Source: Latrodectus hesperus (lineage: Eukaryota > Arthropoda > Arachnida > Araneae > Theridiidae). From it: a DNA stretch of 64,000 nucleotides. The notes beneath the pieces are model-generated. The model was not told the DNA's origin. It did no database searches and saw only the letters and a list, made by a program, of their open reading frames with translations. Below, in pieces: positions 24,096-35,308 of this stretch. The stretch lies in the NCBI GenBank assembly GCA_037975125.1, contig CM075862.1, positions 77,109,960 to 77,173,959 of the forward strand, read 5' to 3'. Position numbers and translations under genes: made by a program. Position 1 is the first letter of the stretch. Each line of letters opens with the position of its first letter.

Positions 24096-24383
24096 GATTC
24101 ATTCATTCATTGTCGTGTGTCAGCTAGCTGGCAACATAGGGTGTGCTGCTCCACTTTTCCAACTGAACCCTATTTTGGTGTGGAGTCCGACTTCCTCAGT
24201 ACACGCATGCCATATGGACCCGTTTAAAGGGTAGGCAACCATTCACAACTTCATTCATACAAGGAAAGGTCAAAGACAGGATAGATAGAGAGGGAAAGTA
24301 CGTCCATGCCCGAACCGGGATTCGAACCCAGGACCTCCTTATATCCGTAGTCAGTCACGCTGATCACTAGACAAGTTGGTCGG
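24096..24383 (-). mobile_element. SINE family B copy with (AATG)n-type tail and 10-bp TSD
   Basis: Minus strand. B box CGGGATTCGAACCC (plus strand) near 24317, body and tail as in other B copies. The TSD is GCACAATAAC at 24086-24095 and 24383-24392, with a one-base overlap at the head end. On the minus strand the tail reads CACACGACAATGAATGAATG instead of the CAA-rich type. Confidence 0.88.
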
Positions 24384-24737
24384 CACAATAACTATTAAAA
24401 AATAATAATGAATAAAATTAAAAAAAATTACTTATTCAGTGAAATAGTTCATAACAATTTTATATCTTCACCTTCATACTGGAAATACAGTACGAAGGAA
24501 AGTGAAGTAATACACTCAAAAATATACTTTTTTTTGGGATGGATCATTATCAACCATGCCGATGAAAAAATGAATTTTATATGGTTCTAGGTATCAGAGA
24601 AGATTCGAAATTAAGCAAATCAAACTCTCAGACTGTGTGTTAAAGCAGTCGATCATTGAGTATTTTCACATCGTCAGAGATGATGCTTGTAGAAAATGAA
24701 CAGTGTCTCTGACGATTCAAGCACAAAAGCGAAAGCA

Positions 24738-24740
<3 letters not shown>

Positions 24741-24806
<66 letters not shown>

Positions 24807-24807
24807 A
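24741..24807. repeat. (TA)n microsatellite
   Basis: About 67 bp with one G interruption at 24790. Confidence 0.93.
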
Positions 24808-25224
24808 GGTGCCTAAACATTTATATCACAAAAAACCGGTAACTAAAAGATTTTATTGTAAATTAAGATGAATTATTCCTAAACTTTTATCAAAGAGCCA
24901 AAGCGCAAAGGCTAATATTAAGTGTCTTGTGAGAGACAAAATTCTGAAAAATATGACGAACATAATTTCAACACGATGCACTATAACAATTAATTTAATA
25001 TTAAATATTGTTGAAGAAATTCTAGCTTAGATCAACTGTTTAGAATAGAATGATGTTCATTAAATTACAGAAAGAATTTTTATTGGAAAAATGATAAAGA
25101 CGCAAGCTAAATTTAAAAAGAATGAGATAAACATTATTACCTTAAAAAATATATATACAATATTTCGAAGAGTTTTCGAAAATAAAATGTTGAGCTAAGT
25201 TGTAATTATAAATATAGTTTATAA

Positions 25225-25393
<169 letters not shown>

Positions 25394-25584
25394 TTTGCGT
25401 TACGTATTGTGAAAACATCAAGTTATAAAGATTTGTGATCGATAATTTTTGTATAAATATTTTGGCCTGATAGATAATTAGAAAATGGAAAGCTACTTTA
25501 ATATTTCTATTGATTTGGAACTTAATTAAATATAATAAGGATTTCTTATTAGCAAATGTTTTTCTTTAACCCCTTGGCAGTGTC

Positions 25585-25695
25585 GCCCGAATTCAGTTCG
25601 GGCAATTACTGCGTGCAGTATTTGTGATGCCCGAACTCAATTCGGACAGAAGAAAAATTAACGTTTCTATTTTGTGAAGTCCGAGCTGAGTTCGT
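25585..25695. repeat. Three spaced subterminal palindromes in the piggyBac element
   Basis: GCCCGAATTCAGTTCGGGC (25585-25603), GCCCGAACTCAATTCGGAC (25629-25647) and GTCCGAGCTGAGTTCGT (25679-25695) are variants of one inverted motif, 44 and 50 bp apart. Repeated subterminal motifs in transposons are often transposase-binding sites; here that is inference. Confidence 0.7.
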
Positions 25696-25759
25696 TTCTG
25701 CTTTAGGATACTTAATTCCCTGTTTTCCTAATAAATGACACAAGTGGTCCTAGTTTTTT

Positions 25760-26245
25760 ACCAATTCCAACTTTGGTTCTGAAGGTAGTCCATGACTACA
25801 ACAACACTATGGGAGGTGATGTTAAAGTCGATCAACATCTTACAGACTTCCCGGTTGCTAGAAAAGGAGGTGAAAATATTACTAGAAAATATTTTTCCAT
25901 CTCCTACACCAGGCATTATATAAATAACTTCTTTATTTTGCATACTTCAGCAGGAGGTGCGAAAAATATGAACTTCAGAAAATCAATTGTTGAACTAAAT
26001 AAACCAAATGTTCAACTACCAGGACGTCCTAGTGTAAGCTTACTGCGCCTCACAGGTCGACACTTTCCAGAACACATCCCATCAATGGGAAAAAATCTAC
26101 TCCAAATAGGCAATGTTTTATATGCTGTCGTAAAACCGATGAACAAGGGAAGAGAATAAGGCATGAGACAAGAGTTTATTGTAAAGAGTGCAATATATAG
26201 GCTTTTGAGCAGTACCTTGTTTTGGGATATACCATACTGTAAAAG
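25760..26245 (+). pseudogene. piggyBac transposase C-terminal fragment
   Basis: The open segment at 25773-26159 reads VVHDYNNTMGG, then VKVDQHLTDFPVARKGG, later LPGRPSVSLLRLTGRHFPEH. These are the block around the third catalytic Asp and the region leading to the C-terminal zinc-binding domain. The family's GGVDxxD motif reads GGDVKVD, so the catalytic Asp may be displaced. A frameshift near 26150 moves the cysteine-rich domain into another frame (RHETRVYCKECN), after which it stops. The N-terminal two-thirds, with the first two catalytic Asps, are absent. Confidence 0.9.
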
Positions 26246-26552
26246 ATTTGTAAAATTTATGTATTGAAAATCATAATGTTGTGTTTTTATATTATACTAG
26301 TTAATAATAGTTATATTTAGCTTCAAAATTTCGTTTAATTTGCTCAATATGAATAACATGTATGTGTAATCAATGTTTTATGTGTATGTAAAAATTATAA
26401 ATATAGTAGTTATTGTATTTAAAACTTTATTTTTGTAATAAAAAAGCATTTTTTCTAACTCTTAAATAATATAAAGAATAAAATTAAACAGTCAAAAAAT
26501 TTTCTATTTTTGGTGCATTTTTCTGAAATATACGTCACAGTTAAGGGGTTAA

Positions 26553-28195
26553 ATTAACATAATTAATTAACTTCCATTGAAAGAAAGAATTCTACGTTTA
26601 TAATTTCGCTTTCGTTTGCTGTTCATTATCTCTCCTTCAATGAAAAACTTAATTTTACACACGAATTAGGTGCTAGGTACAGGGAAGTACACTAGTGCAA
26701 CAACACCAACAATATGGGGACTATCTATTATAATGAAGTTATATATCGCACTAATAAATTATATATATTCACGACCCAATCAATAAAGTGAAAATATTTC
26801 TTTGTTTATTAAATTATTATCTAAATATGTCTGGTAATGGTTAAATATTTTTGCTTAGGAGCCGCAAACAATTCAGAATTGAAGTCCAAGATTCACGAAA
26901 TAGAATTTTTTTTAATTAAAAATCAACAAGAGAAAATTTTTTTCAGAAAATAGAACAGCTGTCATAAAAATAAAAAATACAGATTCCTAATGTTGGTAAC
27001 CAAACAAAATAAAAATGGTAAAAAATCACGAGGTTAAGTTACTATAGTAGGAAGCCGATGTCACAAATATAGCTACGAAATCGAGCGAAGCCAGTAACCG
27101 TAACTCAAAACAGAGAACAAAAACTTGGACAAAAGGAGATGTTTTTCTAAAGGTGCGATTGACCTAGCAGACGGTGTTGTCTCTTCTCACACATTCATTA
27201 ATTCAACACCAACTCAATATACGTGGAAGCAAGAAAGACTAAAAAAAAAAACTTCAGAAACAAATATTGCGCTTTAACCCGCCTTTTATCGGCGCCATTT
27301 GGAAAGCATTAATCATCAACAATGACTGCTCAAACAGAAGGAAAAGAAAAGAAAAAAAAAAAAAAACTGCGTTACATAAACTAATGGGTTAACTAAAATA
27401 CATTGATGCAAACCGAGAACTTTCGGCAAGAGAAAAGCACAGAAGATTTATTTTTTCTCTTTACAAAAAAATCGAAAAAGAAAAAAAAGCAATTTTTTTT
27501 TTTTTGGATTCCAGTACAACAAAACTGAAAGGAATCAAGATAGAGAAACTTACGCGGCAAACTCTAAAAAGCAGAGCGCGTAATTTGCCGTAGACGTGAA
27601 CGGAATGACATTTACTTCTGTTTTGTGTGAGTAAAAAGCCTTCCACATAACACCGCTCCAATTAGAAGTGGATACTGAGTAGAGAGAGAGAGGGGAAAAA
27701 AAAAGAAACCTCGAATACTGATTACCGATACTGATTTACCGATACCGATCGAATACTGATTAATGAAGTACTAGCTCACGAAGCAACGTGAGATGCATTT
27801 TAAAAAATGGGATGCCCATGGATTTGAAAAGATCGGCTTTCCAAAAAAGCATTAACGCGTGGTATGCACTACTTGGAGGGCGATGATTTTGAAAGAATTA
27901 AGGATAATTTTTCTTTCTCTTTTCAGAAGGATACAATAGCGACTTACGGATTTCTCAGCTGAAAATTTAAATGATAGGGCAGTTGTCTTCTGCTTAATAA
28001 TGACTCATTTTCCGATTTGAAACTTACATGTGATAACGATTAAAAGCATATTTATTCAGTAATTTCTAATGCATTAGAAATCTCTACATACCAGTTGGAA
28101 CAGTAAAAGCAATGAAGATTAATTAAACTTAACCACAGAGGAGTTTCAAAATCAAACTCAGAGATTGCGAGTTAACGCAGTCTACGGACCGTGGT
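26553..28195. other. AT- and purine-rich DNA, no gene; one SINE-D tail scrap
   Basis: Includes A- and GA-rich stretches (27340-27370, 27680-27710). No coding signal recognised. Confidence 0.5.
26673..26714 (+). mobile_element. SINE family D 3'-end fragment
   Basis: GGTACAGGGAAGTACACTAG then TGCAACAACACC matches the last ~40 bp of the SINE-D copy at 55135-55980. Confidence 0.55.
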
Positions 28196-28562
28196 AACCT
28201 AGTGGTTAGGGTATCGGCCTACCATCCGGAAGGATGGGGTTCGATTCCCAATGCCGCCAAAGACCCACCCGAGTACATGCGATATACGTGCTCGTTAAAT
28301 CTGTGGAATCGAAAGTCCTGTGGTCGGTCGTTGAACAGTTACCATGAGAGCAATGGTCTGGAGAAAATTTACTCCCCCTTCAGATCAATGCCAAATTTGA
28401 GGGAGTGGCTGCCATCTATCGGAGGATTTGAAGAGCAAAGTCGTACTTTCACCTTCGTGGTGCTCTGATAAAAGGAAAGACGCTCCCAATTGACATATAT
28501 TCGCATAGCCATCGGCATTGCGAACTTGCCTTGTCCAAGTGTCATTAGTAACAACAACAGCA
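28196..28562 (+). mobile_element. SINE family C, full-length copy
   Basis: The head has an A-box region TAACCTAGTGGTTAGGG (28204) and a B box GGGTTCGATTCCCAATG (28236). The body runs through CGATATACGTGCTCGTTAAA (28280) and GCCATCTATCGGAGGATTTG (28410). The tail ends CTTGTCCAAGTGTCATTAG then CAACAACAG. The read-through ORF at 28202-28468 is non-coding. Confidence 0.9.
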
Positions 28563-29342
28563 TTTTTTACAGTTGCTTATTAAGCAGAACATATAGCTAC
28601 TCTCAAGATTCATGCATAAAAGCGCAATTATTTCAGCCTTTAACCATTACGTTGCCTTTAAACATTAATCCCACAGAAAATCGGAAACTAATAAGGGTTT
28701 ATTACAAAATAAGATAAAATATAAACTGTATTTATTTATTCCTTCACTTACATTATGGAACCAGAACACAACTGTTACTATTATGAATGAGACACAATCT
28801 TAGAATATATCTCGGAATGAATTTCAACACGATTCAAAAAGCATTGTAACAATTAGTATTAAAAACTGCTGCTGAATTCTAACTTAGATCAACTGTTAAC
28901 AACAGAATAATGATTCTGAACTAGAATGAAACATGTGCAATCCACTAAATGGACTCAGCAAGAGGATTTTTAATGGAAATATCATTAATTAAATGCAATT
29001 TTTGTTGAAGTTAATATGAACATAAAAGATACCATAAAATTTATTTTGAAAGCGCACACACACAGTATAGGGGAAAAACCCTATTATAATAATTTTTTTA
29101 TGAACCGCAAAATTTCAAGATCAGATAGATTTAGTTTTTCTTACCGTTAGAGTAGTGTATGCTCATTGTAAATTGCCAAATTACACAAAATCCCAACATT
29201 AGCCTGTTCTTAGGTTTATTTTTGATAATATATAGACGCACACATTTCTATATAGGAAGAAAAATAAAATGAAACTACATGCTTCACAAAGTATTTTTAT
29301 CGGAAAATATAATTAAGGAGATATATAATAATATAATAAAAT
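28563..29342. other. AT-rich DNA without a recognisable gene
   Basis: No repeat or coding match recognised. Confidence 0.5.
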
Positions 29343-29548
29343 ACTGTTGTTGTTACTAATGACACTTTGACAAGCCAAGCTCGCTTTGCCTTGGCTATGC
29401 GAATTTAAGTCAACTGGGAACGTCTTTCGTTTTAAACAGAGCACCATAAAGGTGAAAGTACGACTTTTGCTCTTCAAATCCTCCGATAGATGGCAGCACC
29501 AGAGGATCTACTCCCTCAATTTTGGCATTGATCTGAAGGGGGAGAAGA
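29343..29548 (-). mobile_element. SINE family C, 5'-truncated copy
   Basis: Minus strand. Holds only the tail module and the distal body (GACACTTTGACAAGCCAAGC; CTCCGATAGATGGCAGCACC). The tRNA-like head is missing. Confidence 0.85.
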
Positions 29549-30512
29549 AAGTTGTTTTGCTATCGTATGATAAAATATTGCTCTGCATATATTAGCAGAA
29601 TTTAATTCAAATTTCTTACTAATAACACTGCGCACACAACTCTACAATAATTTAAATTTAAGAAAAAATAAAAATATTGTTATACTTAGAGGTATTTACA
29701 TACTTTATAAAAAAATTAAAGCATTAACTCCTATATATATATATATGAAAATATAATCAATCATATTTTAAGGATTATAAGGACCAAAAAATTAAAAGGG
29801 ATAATACAAGGAAATTAATGAGAAAATTATTGCCAAATTTAATAAGAAATGATGCAATAAAACAACGCATTAACACCGACTAATTGTAGAGAAAACAATA
29901 ACAGCACCTTAATTTCTAATCCTTAAACAGTTTAGCAAAAATTACAACTGCTTCAGTTCAGACACTCGACAAAACACTTTTCATGGAAGCAATTAATAAG
30001 GCGATATTTTAACACATCGCTTGGTTCCAATTCTAAATAGTGACAATTATCCAAGAGTGAAATCGGGGAGAACCACACCATCGAAATAAGTTATTGGATT
30101 TACGATTCCCGTTGCCAGTTCCGCGTTTACAAATTTAACGGCATTTTTCCACACGAAAAGAAGGGGGAGCTAATTTTCGGGATACCAACAAAACCCGGCA
30201 GCAACTTAATTGACGGTGAGCTTCTGCGGCGACTTTAAAATTGAAAACAAGGCTGCTTCATTAACTTTAAATTAAACCATCGCATGTAAAGCAGAGAAAA
30301 TTTAAAAAGGCATTACAAACATGAAGCTCGAAAACCGGAAGATTAAATAGAATTCTTTAAAAAAAAACATTTTCCTTCGCATACTTTAGGGAAAATACAT
30401 TCCTGCCGGAAATTTTTTTTAAGAATTCTGTTATGTTAATTTTTTTTGTTCTAAAAGGAAACAGTTCCCTCTATATTTCAGGAAAAAATATAAACCAGAA
30501 ATGTAACATTAT
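29549..30512. other. AT-rich DNA without a recognisable gene
   Basis: A short more balanced stretch lies at 30060-30240 with no recognised homology. Confidence 0.5.
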
Positions 30513-30791
30513 GTTGTTGTTGTGTGCCAACTAGAGGTTGGCATTATGGGGTGCGCTGCTCCACTTTTCCAACGGAATCATATTAGGTGTGGAGTCCGAC
30601 TACCTGAGTACACACATGCCATGGAGACCCGTTTATAGGGTAGGGAACCATTCACAACCCATTCATACAAAGAAAGGACAAAAACAGGATAGGTAGAGAG
30701 AGAAAGTACATCCAGGCCCTAACCGAGATTCGAACCCAGGACCTTCCTATCCGCTGTCAGGCACGCTGACCACTAGAAAAGTTGGGCGGCA
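30513..30791 (-). mobile_element. SINE family B, full-length copy
   Basis: Minus strand. The tail GTTGTTGTTGTGTGCCAAC is at the left and the head with GAGATTCGAACCC at the right (30727). It abuts the mariner fragments directly. Confidence 0.88.
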
Positions 30792-30795
30792 TATC

Positions 30796-31222
30796 AATAA
30801 ATTAATAAATATATATTCGCCTTTGCTGTTTAAAACCTCTTCCCACCTCTCGACCCATTGGTCGAAATTGGAAAAATCGCCTGATCTGGTGTCAAAGAAG
30901 CTGTTGAGCCAGTTTTTTAAGGACCTCTTTGTTATCGAAGGTAACGCCCTCCATATGGTTTGACAAGGAGCGGAAAAGATGGCAATCGATCGGTGCAAAA
31001 TCCGGTGATACGGCGGATGCTGAAGGACCTCCCATTCGAGCTCTTGGAGTGCGGCTTTGACGACTTGTGCAACATGGGGCCTGGCGTTGTCGTGAAGGAG
31101 TATGGTTTGACCATGTCGATCAGGTCTTTTCAGTCGAATAGCCTCAATCTCGTGATGTAGCTGGGCAATGTAGAGTTCCTTGTTGACCTGTGGCATTCTT
31201 TTCGAGCATTTCCCAGTGCACC
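30796..31222 (-). pseudogene. Mariner transposase C-terminal fragment
   Basis: The minus frame reads NKELYIAQLHHEIEAIRLKR, then ILLHDNARPHVAQVV with the second catalytic Asp, then EWEVLQHPPY. A one-base deletion after this changes the frame, removing the third Asp (PDL) block. A second shift restores NWLNSFFDTRSGDFSNFDQW and VERWEEVLNSKGEYI, the usual mariner C-terminus. The N-terminal half is absent. The longest ORF continues upstream into sequence that is antisense to the neighbouring plus-strand piece (31223-31340), so its first ~40 residues are not transposase. Confidence 0.88.
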
Positions 31223-31340
31223 AAGAGGTCCTTAAAAACTGGCTCAACAACTTCTTTGACACCAGACCAGGCGATTTTTGGCGGAATGGCATCAACCAAT
31301 GGGTCGAGAGGTGGGAAGAGGTGGTAAAAAGCAATGTCGA
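31223..31340 (+). pseudogene. Second mariner C-terminal piece, opposite orientation
   Basis: The plus strand reads EVLKNWLNNFFDTRPGDFWR, then VERWEEVV. It is an inverted copy of 30835-30930, about 96 bp with a small internal difference. It meets the minus-strand fragment head to head near 31222. This may be two insertions or an inverted duplication. Confidence 0.85.
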
Positions 31341-32107
31341 AGATATATATATTTGATTAACTTATTGATATAATTATTTTTTTATTTAAATGAAAGTCTT
31401 TGTTAAAACTCTACGAACTTATTCCCCAACCTAATAATTTAATTTTTTATTGTATACATATAGTATGTACATGTATGCAATAAAAAATACAGGAGAATCG
31501 TGAACTCTTCCAATGTACTGCTCACGTTAAAAAATTCTGGATTTTTAATATAATTCCTTTGGAATTGCTCTTGCCTAATCCAATTTTCGTCTAACAACAT
31601 GCGACCGAATATAATTAATAGCTTCAAGTGCAAAACCGTAAAGTACTTTTGCAAAGACGAAATTGACGTTGCTGATGATGTTGCAAAACGGACGACGATA
31701 TTTAGGTCACTTTGAAATGCAGTCTTTTACCACTGAAATTGAAGAAAGCCAATAACAATATCTGACGACTTGGTTGAAGTAATTCAGATATGAACTTAAC
31801 AAAGCCTGAAATTTCGTTACAAGAGATTCTGAATTTGAATTCAGGTGTAATTTGAAATATCGCGGAAGAATAGATTGATATCTAAAAAAATTTCTTTTTT
31901 GTCGAATATATAAAAGTTTCTTTTTTATTCTTCATTATTAAGAACAATAATGAAGAATGAAGAAAAAACTAATACATTTAAAAGAAAAAAGTAAAATGCT
32001 TTACTGCACTAAAAAAATTAAATTTTTTTTTAAAAATTTGATTTTGAAAGCCAAAAAAGTAAGTGAATAAATAAATAAAAGTAAGAATTATTTTTAAATA
32101 TGAGTAT
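31341..32107. other. AT-rich DNA without a recognisable gene
   Basis: No repeat or coding match recognised. Confidence 0.5.
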
Positions 32108-32118
32108 TATCTTGCATG

Positions 32119-32398
32119 GCCGCGCAACTTGTCTAGTGGTCAGCGTGCCTGACTACGGATAAGGAAATCCTGGGTTCGAATCCCGGTTCGGGCATGGATG
32201 TACTTTCTCTCTCTCTATCTATCTTTTATCCTTTCCTTGTATGGATGAGGTGTGAATGGTTGCCTACCCTATAAACGTTTTCCTATGGCATGTGTGTACT
32301 GAGGAAGTCGGACTCCACACCAAAATATGATTCAGTTGGAAAAGTGGAGCAGCGCACCCCATGTTGCCAACCCAGCTGGCACACGACTATGAATGAAA
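32119..32398 (+). mobile_element. SINE family B, full-length with 11-bp TSD
   Basis: Head with CTAGTGGTCAGCGTGCC (32134) and B box GGTTCGAATCCC (32173); the body reaches the tail GGCACACGACTATGAATGAA. A perfect TSD TATCTTGCATG at 32108-32118 and 32399-32409. The tail is of the (AATG)-like type, as at 24096. Confidence 0.93.
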
Positions 32399-32618
32399 TA
32401 TCTTGCATGTGTTTATATATAGAACATACTAAATTTTTTCTAATAATAATTTATCATAAAGAAAGCAGTTTGGAAAAAAAATTAAGACTTAAGACATATT
32501 TTTTACGAAATATTACTTGGATTCGTCCGAAATATCGAATATTGTATAAGTTGAAGAATAAAGTTTAGAGGAATACCGTATCATTTTTATGCATATATCA
32601 AGGACAATTTCAAAAAAA

Positions 32619-33260
32619 TTAGTAAAAAATATTCTGGGAAAAATGCCTATGGCGTAACACATTCTGCAATATATTACCAAGGGTGAGCAGGAGGGTCAGC
32701 CCAGGTTTTAGAAGTTGTTTAGTAATGGCAGAGATCTCTGATGGTGTTAGTGCCCTGCCATCTTCCGGGTTCAAAGGATTACTCGCGGCAGCCTTTGCAA
32801 GGTCGTCGGCTACTTCATTCCCAGGCAGACCAACATGCGAGGGGACCCACTGGAGGTGGATTGGGTGTTGAACTGAAAGGCTTTTCAACAAGAGTAGAAT
32901 AGTTCTACTAGTTCTGTCGCCGATGGTTAGCCAACTGAAAAGGTGCTGGATCGAGGATCGACTGTCTGTAAGGATCCATATCTCCGAGAAATCATTTTGT
33001 GTATTGTTATCTAACAAAGAAAGTCCACTCATGATGGCGATGAGTTCCGTTCTGAAGACGGACATGTGGTCAGCAGTTCTTTTTTCAAGCTTGACGGAAT
33101 CACTGGGGAGTTCAATACATACTCCGCTGCCAGTTGCATTGGTCTCCAATTTGCTTCCATCAGTATAAACCCTGGCTGCTCCGATAGGAATCTTGTCAAT
33201 TGTCTCTAGAGCCAATTGCTTTAGTAAGTATGGGTGGTCCGACTTTTTACTTGCATGAGT
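32619..33260 (-). pseudogene. LINE RNase H domain fragment
   Basis: A non-LTR retrotransposon RNase H domain with all four acidic positions: YTDGSKLETNATGSG (Asp 1), FRTELIAIMSGLSLL (Glu), ILTDSRSSIQHLF (Asp 2) and WVPSHVGLPGNEVADDLAKA (His and Asp 3). RNase H removes the RNA strand during element replication. The frame degrades after about residue 165 (KPGLTLLLTLGN), and the reverse transcriptase upstream is absent. The presence of RNase H is typical of I- and Jockey-related groups. It is an isolated fragment. Confidence 0.9.
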
Positions 33261-34204
33261 TAAACTATGTAGTTTCTTTAATTACATTTTTTTGGATACA
33301 GCAATCTATTTTCATCATATACCTTACATCTACGAGCGCTTTAAGACTGGAATCTTTCAGTTAGTTTCACCTGTGTAAATTGGACTTCTACAATTTGATA
33401 TCTTTTGAAAGACTGTGAGGTCTGACAATTTAAGCTCCTGATAAAAATCCAGGATATATACAATTTAATTACAGCTACCTTATCTAAAATTATATATAAT
33501 TTGTTTATTAAAAATAAATTGGTAGATAAGTGTATTGTATTTTAATGTTTACGAAGGAAAAGTGAATCCTTAAATGTCACTTTTATTTACAAAGGTTTTC
33601 ATTGTTTTCATAACCACTCTTATATTTTATGGAAAATTCCAATTAGATTTTTTGAGTTCTTGGTAAAATGGAATTGCATTCGAAATTATGTTATACATAA
33701 AATCATGAGCTTTGATAAGATCACCATTGACAGAAAACTACAAAAAATAATCATTCTTGAAGAGGAAGACTTGATAGTGTGTCCACGAAGGTAATAAAAT
33801 CAAGCACTTACATGTACCTTAATAAAACTATGAAATATCATTCTGCAAAGCGCCATATATAGTTTATAATAGAAATCGTTACTTCTCTAAGTATAAAATC
33901 AACGCATCGAATCTTAACACTGATGGGTAAGTATTATTTTTTATAAAAGTAAGTATCATCACTATATTCAGTGTAAAGCTATGTTGAATTTTCGAGTCAA
34001 AGACAAGAAAGTAACTGCTACCAACTAAGCAAATTCACAAAGGAGCATCACAAAGTCATAGAACATTGTGATTTAGTGATAAGGAATTTGAAGTGATAAG
34101 GATTAGATGCCAGTCAGAATGTCGAATAATTAAAAATTTTGACTATTTTGACGTTTATTAACTATTTTGAACTCTGAATGCACATCTGTAAAGAAGGAGT
34201 TTTC
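33261..34204. other. AT-rich DNA without a recognisable gene
   Basis: No repeat or coding match recognised. Confidence 0.5.
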
Positions 34205-34565
34205 TCATTCTGGAACATCTCCTGGAGCTCTTTTGGAAACAAAATGTGACCGAAAATCTCAAACTGCCTTGGCCAGATTCTAAAGTGGACATCTAAAATG
34301 TTTATCGTTTGAACTTGGTACAAAAAATTATTCCACTTGTAAAAAATGCTGTGACCATCCAGCCTCACCGAAACATATTCTGGATTGCAACAGACTCTCC
34401 AGGGAGGATTTATCCTCAGATCCCCTGCTAGTCTCATTGATTTCTAACTGTCAACAATTTATTGGAGTTGATCTGACAAATGTCAGATCTTTAAAGAGGA
34501 TAAGAAAACAACAAGAAGGAGTTTTCTGCATTTCGTTCTTTGCGGCATATAAATGTTTATTTATA
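34205..34565 (+). pseudogene. LINE ORF2 C-terminal fragment
   Basis: The plus frame reads RKSQTALARF, a stop, then SGHLKCLSFELGTKNYSTC, KKCCDHPASPKHILDCNRLS and DPLLVSLISN. This is the C-x2-C...H...C tail domain found after RNase H in these LINEs; compare the fragments at 19821 and 44912. One TAA replaces a residue between ARF and SGH. The 5' part is lost. The antisense ORF at 34162-34437 is a shadow. Confidence 0.8.
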
Positions 34566-34671
34566 AATTAAAATTTCTACGAAAGACAAAACATGGTAAA
34601 TGGCTAAATTAATTGTAACAGCTTCCGGTTATTAGGCTACCACTTTATGTATAAACTCCAACAAATTTGAA

Positions 34672-35080
34672 GAGCTTTAGTGGCTCAGTGGCTTCAGGCC
34701 GCTTCCCGTAAGCTCAGCAAAGTGAAGCATCATTTGCCGCGGGCAGTGGTTGGGAGGGTGACCACGGTGTACTCTCCTTCACTGGGTTGCTGGAACTCCG
34801 TGAGTGGGGGACGTGTCCACATTAATGTGTGACGTCCAAAGTCCTTCCGATGGTGTGACGTGGTTGTGGAGAGGAGGATGCCAGCTCAGGTGTGGCCTCG
34901 TCACCTGACCGTGGTTCAAAATGACGAGGCACCTTAAATAGAGCAAAGTCGTACTTTCATACTTCGTGGTGCCTTTCTGATCCAAACGAAAGGCACTCTC
35001 TATTGACTTAATTCGCACAGCCAAAGGCATAACGAGCTTGGCTTGCCCAAGTGTGTCATAAGCAACAAAAAACAAACATA
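34672..35080 (+). mobile_element. SINE family E: 5S-rRNA-like head, family C tail
   Basis: The head (34672-34800) contains CTCAGCAAAGTGAAGCATCA and TTGGGAGGGTGACCACGG. The spacing from AAGCA to GGGTGACC (31 bases) equals that of 5S rRNA, and roughly three-quarters of the bases agree over 39 positions. The tail (GAGCAAAGTCGTACTTTCA onward) is the same as family C. An 11-bp TSD ACAAATTTGAA lies at 34661-34671, but its partner is at 35298-35308, beyond a second tail module. Confidence 0.75.
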
Positions 35081-35127
35081 ATATATGATAGTCCCAATCG
35101 AATTGACAGCGGAGTGCTAAATGCTCC

Positions 35128-35297
35128 AAGGATTGGAACCTGTGGTGGTGCCATCTATCGGAGGATTTAAAGAGCAAAGTCGTACTTTCACCTTCGTGGT
35201 GCTCTGATGCAAACGAAAGACGCTCCCTTTGACTTAATTCGCACTGCCAAAGACATAGCGAGCTTGGCTTGTCCAAGTGTCATAAGCAACAACAACA
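35128..35297 (+). mobile_element. SINE family C 3' module, second tail copy
   Basis: Carries GCCATCTATCGGAGGATTTA (35153) to the tail CATAAGCAACAACAACAAC. It follows SINE E within the same pair of TSDs (34661-34671, 35298-35308). Confidence 0.85.
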
Positions 35298-35308
35298 ACA
35301 AATTTGAA

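Larger units (their letters stand above)
25570..26548 (+). mobile_element. piggyBac-like deletion derivative (979 bp)
   Basis: TTAA target duplication at 25566-25569 and 26549-26552. The ends are inverted: CCCCTTGGCAGTG on the left, CCCCTTAACTGTG read inward from the right. Inside, only the C-terminal part of a piggyBac transposase survives. Three palindromic motifs lie just inside the left end (25585-25695). The copy is shorter than a typical autonomous element of about 2.5 kb and is non-autonomous. Confidence 0.93.

Noticed and set aside
25773..26159. Intact domesticated piggyBac gene
   Set aside because: Only the C-terminal part remains, the catalytic motif is altered, the zinc-binding end is frameshifted, and element ends with TTAA are still present.
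28202..28468. 88-codon ORF with tidy composition
   Set aside because: It lies wholly inside SINE C; similar ORFs recur in other copies (62039-62245).
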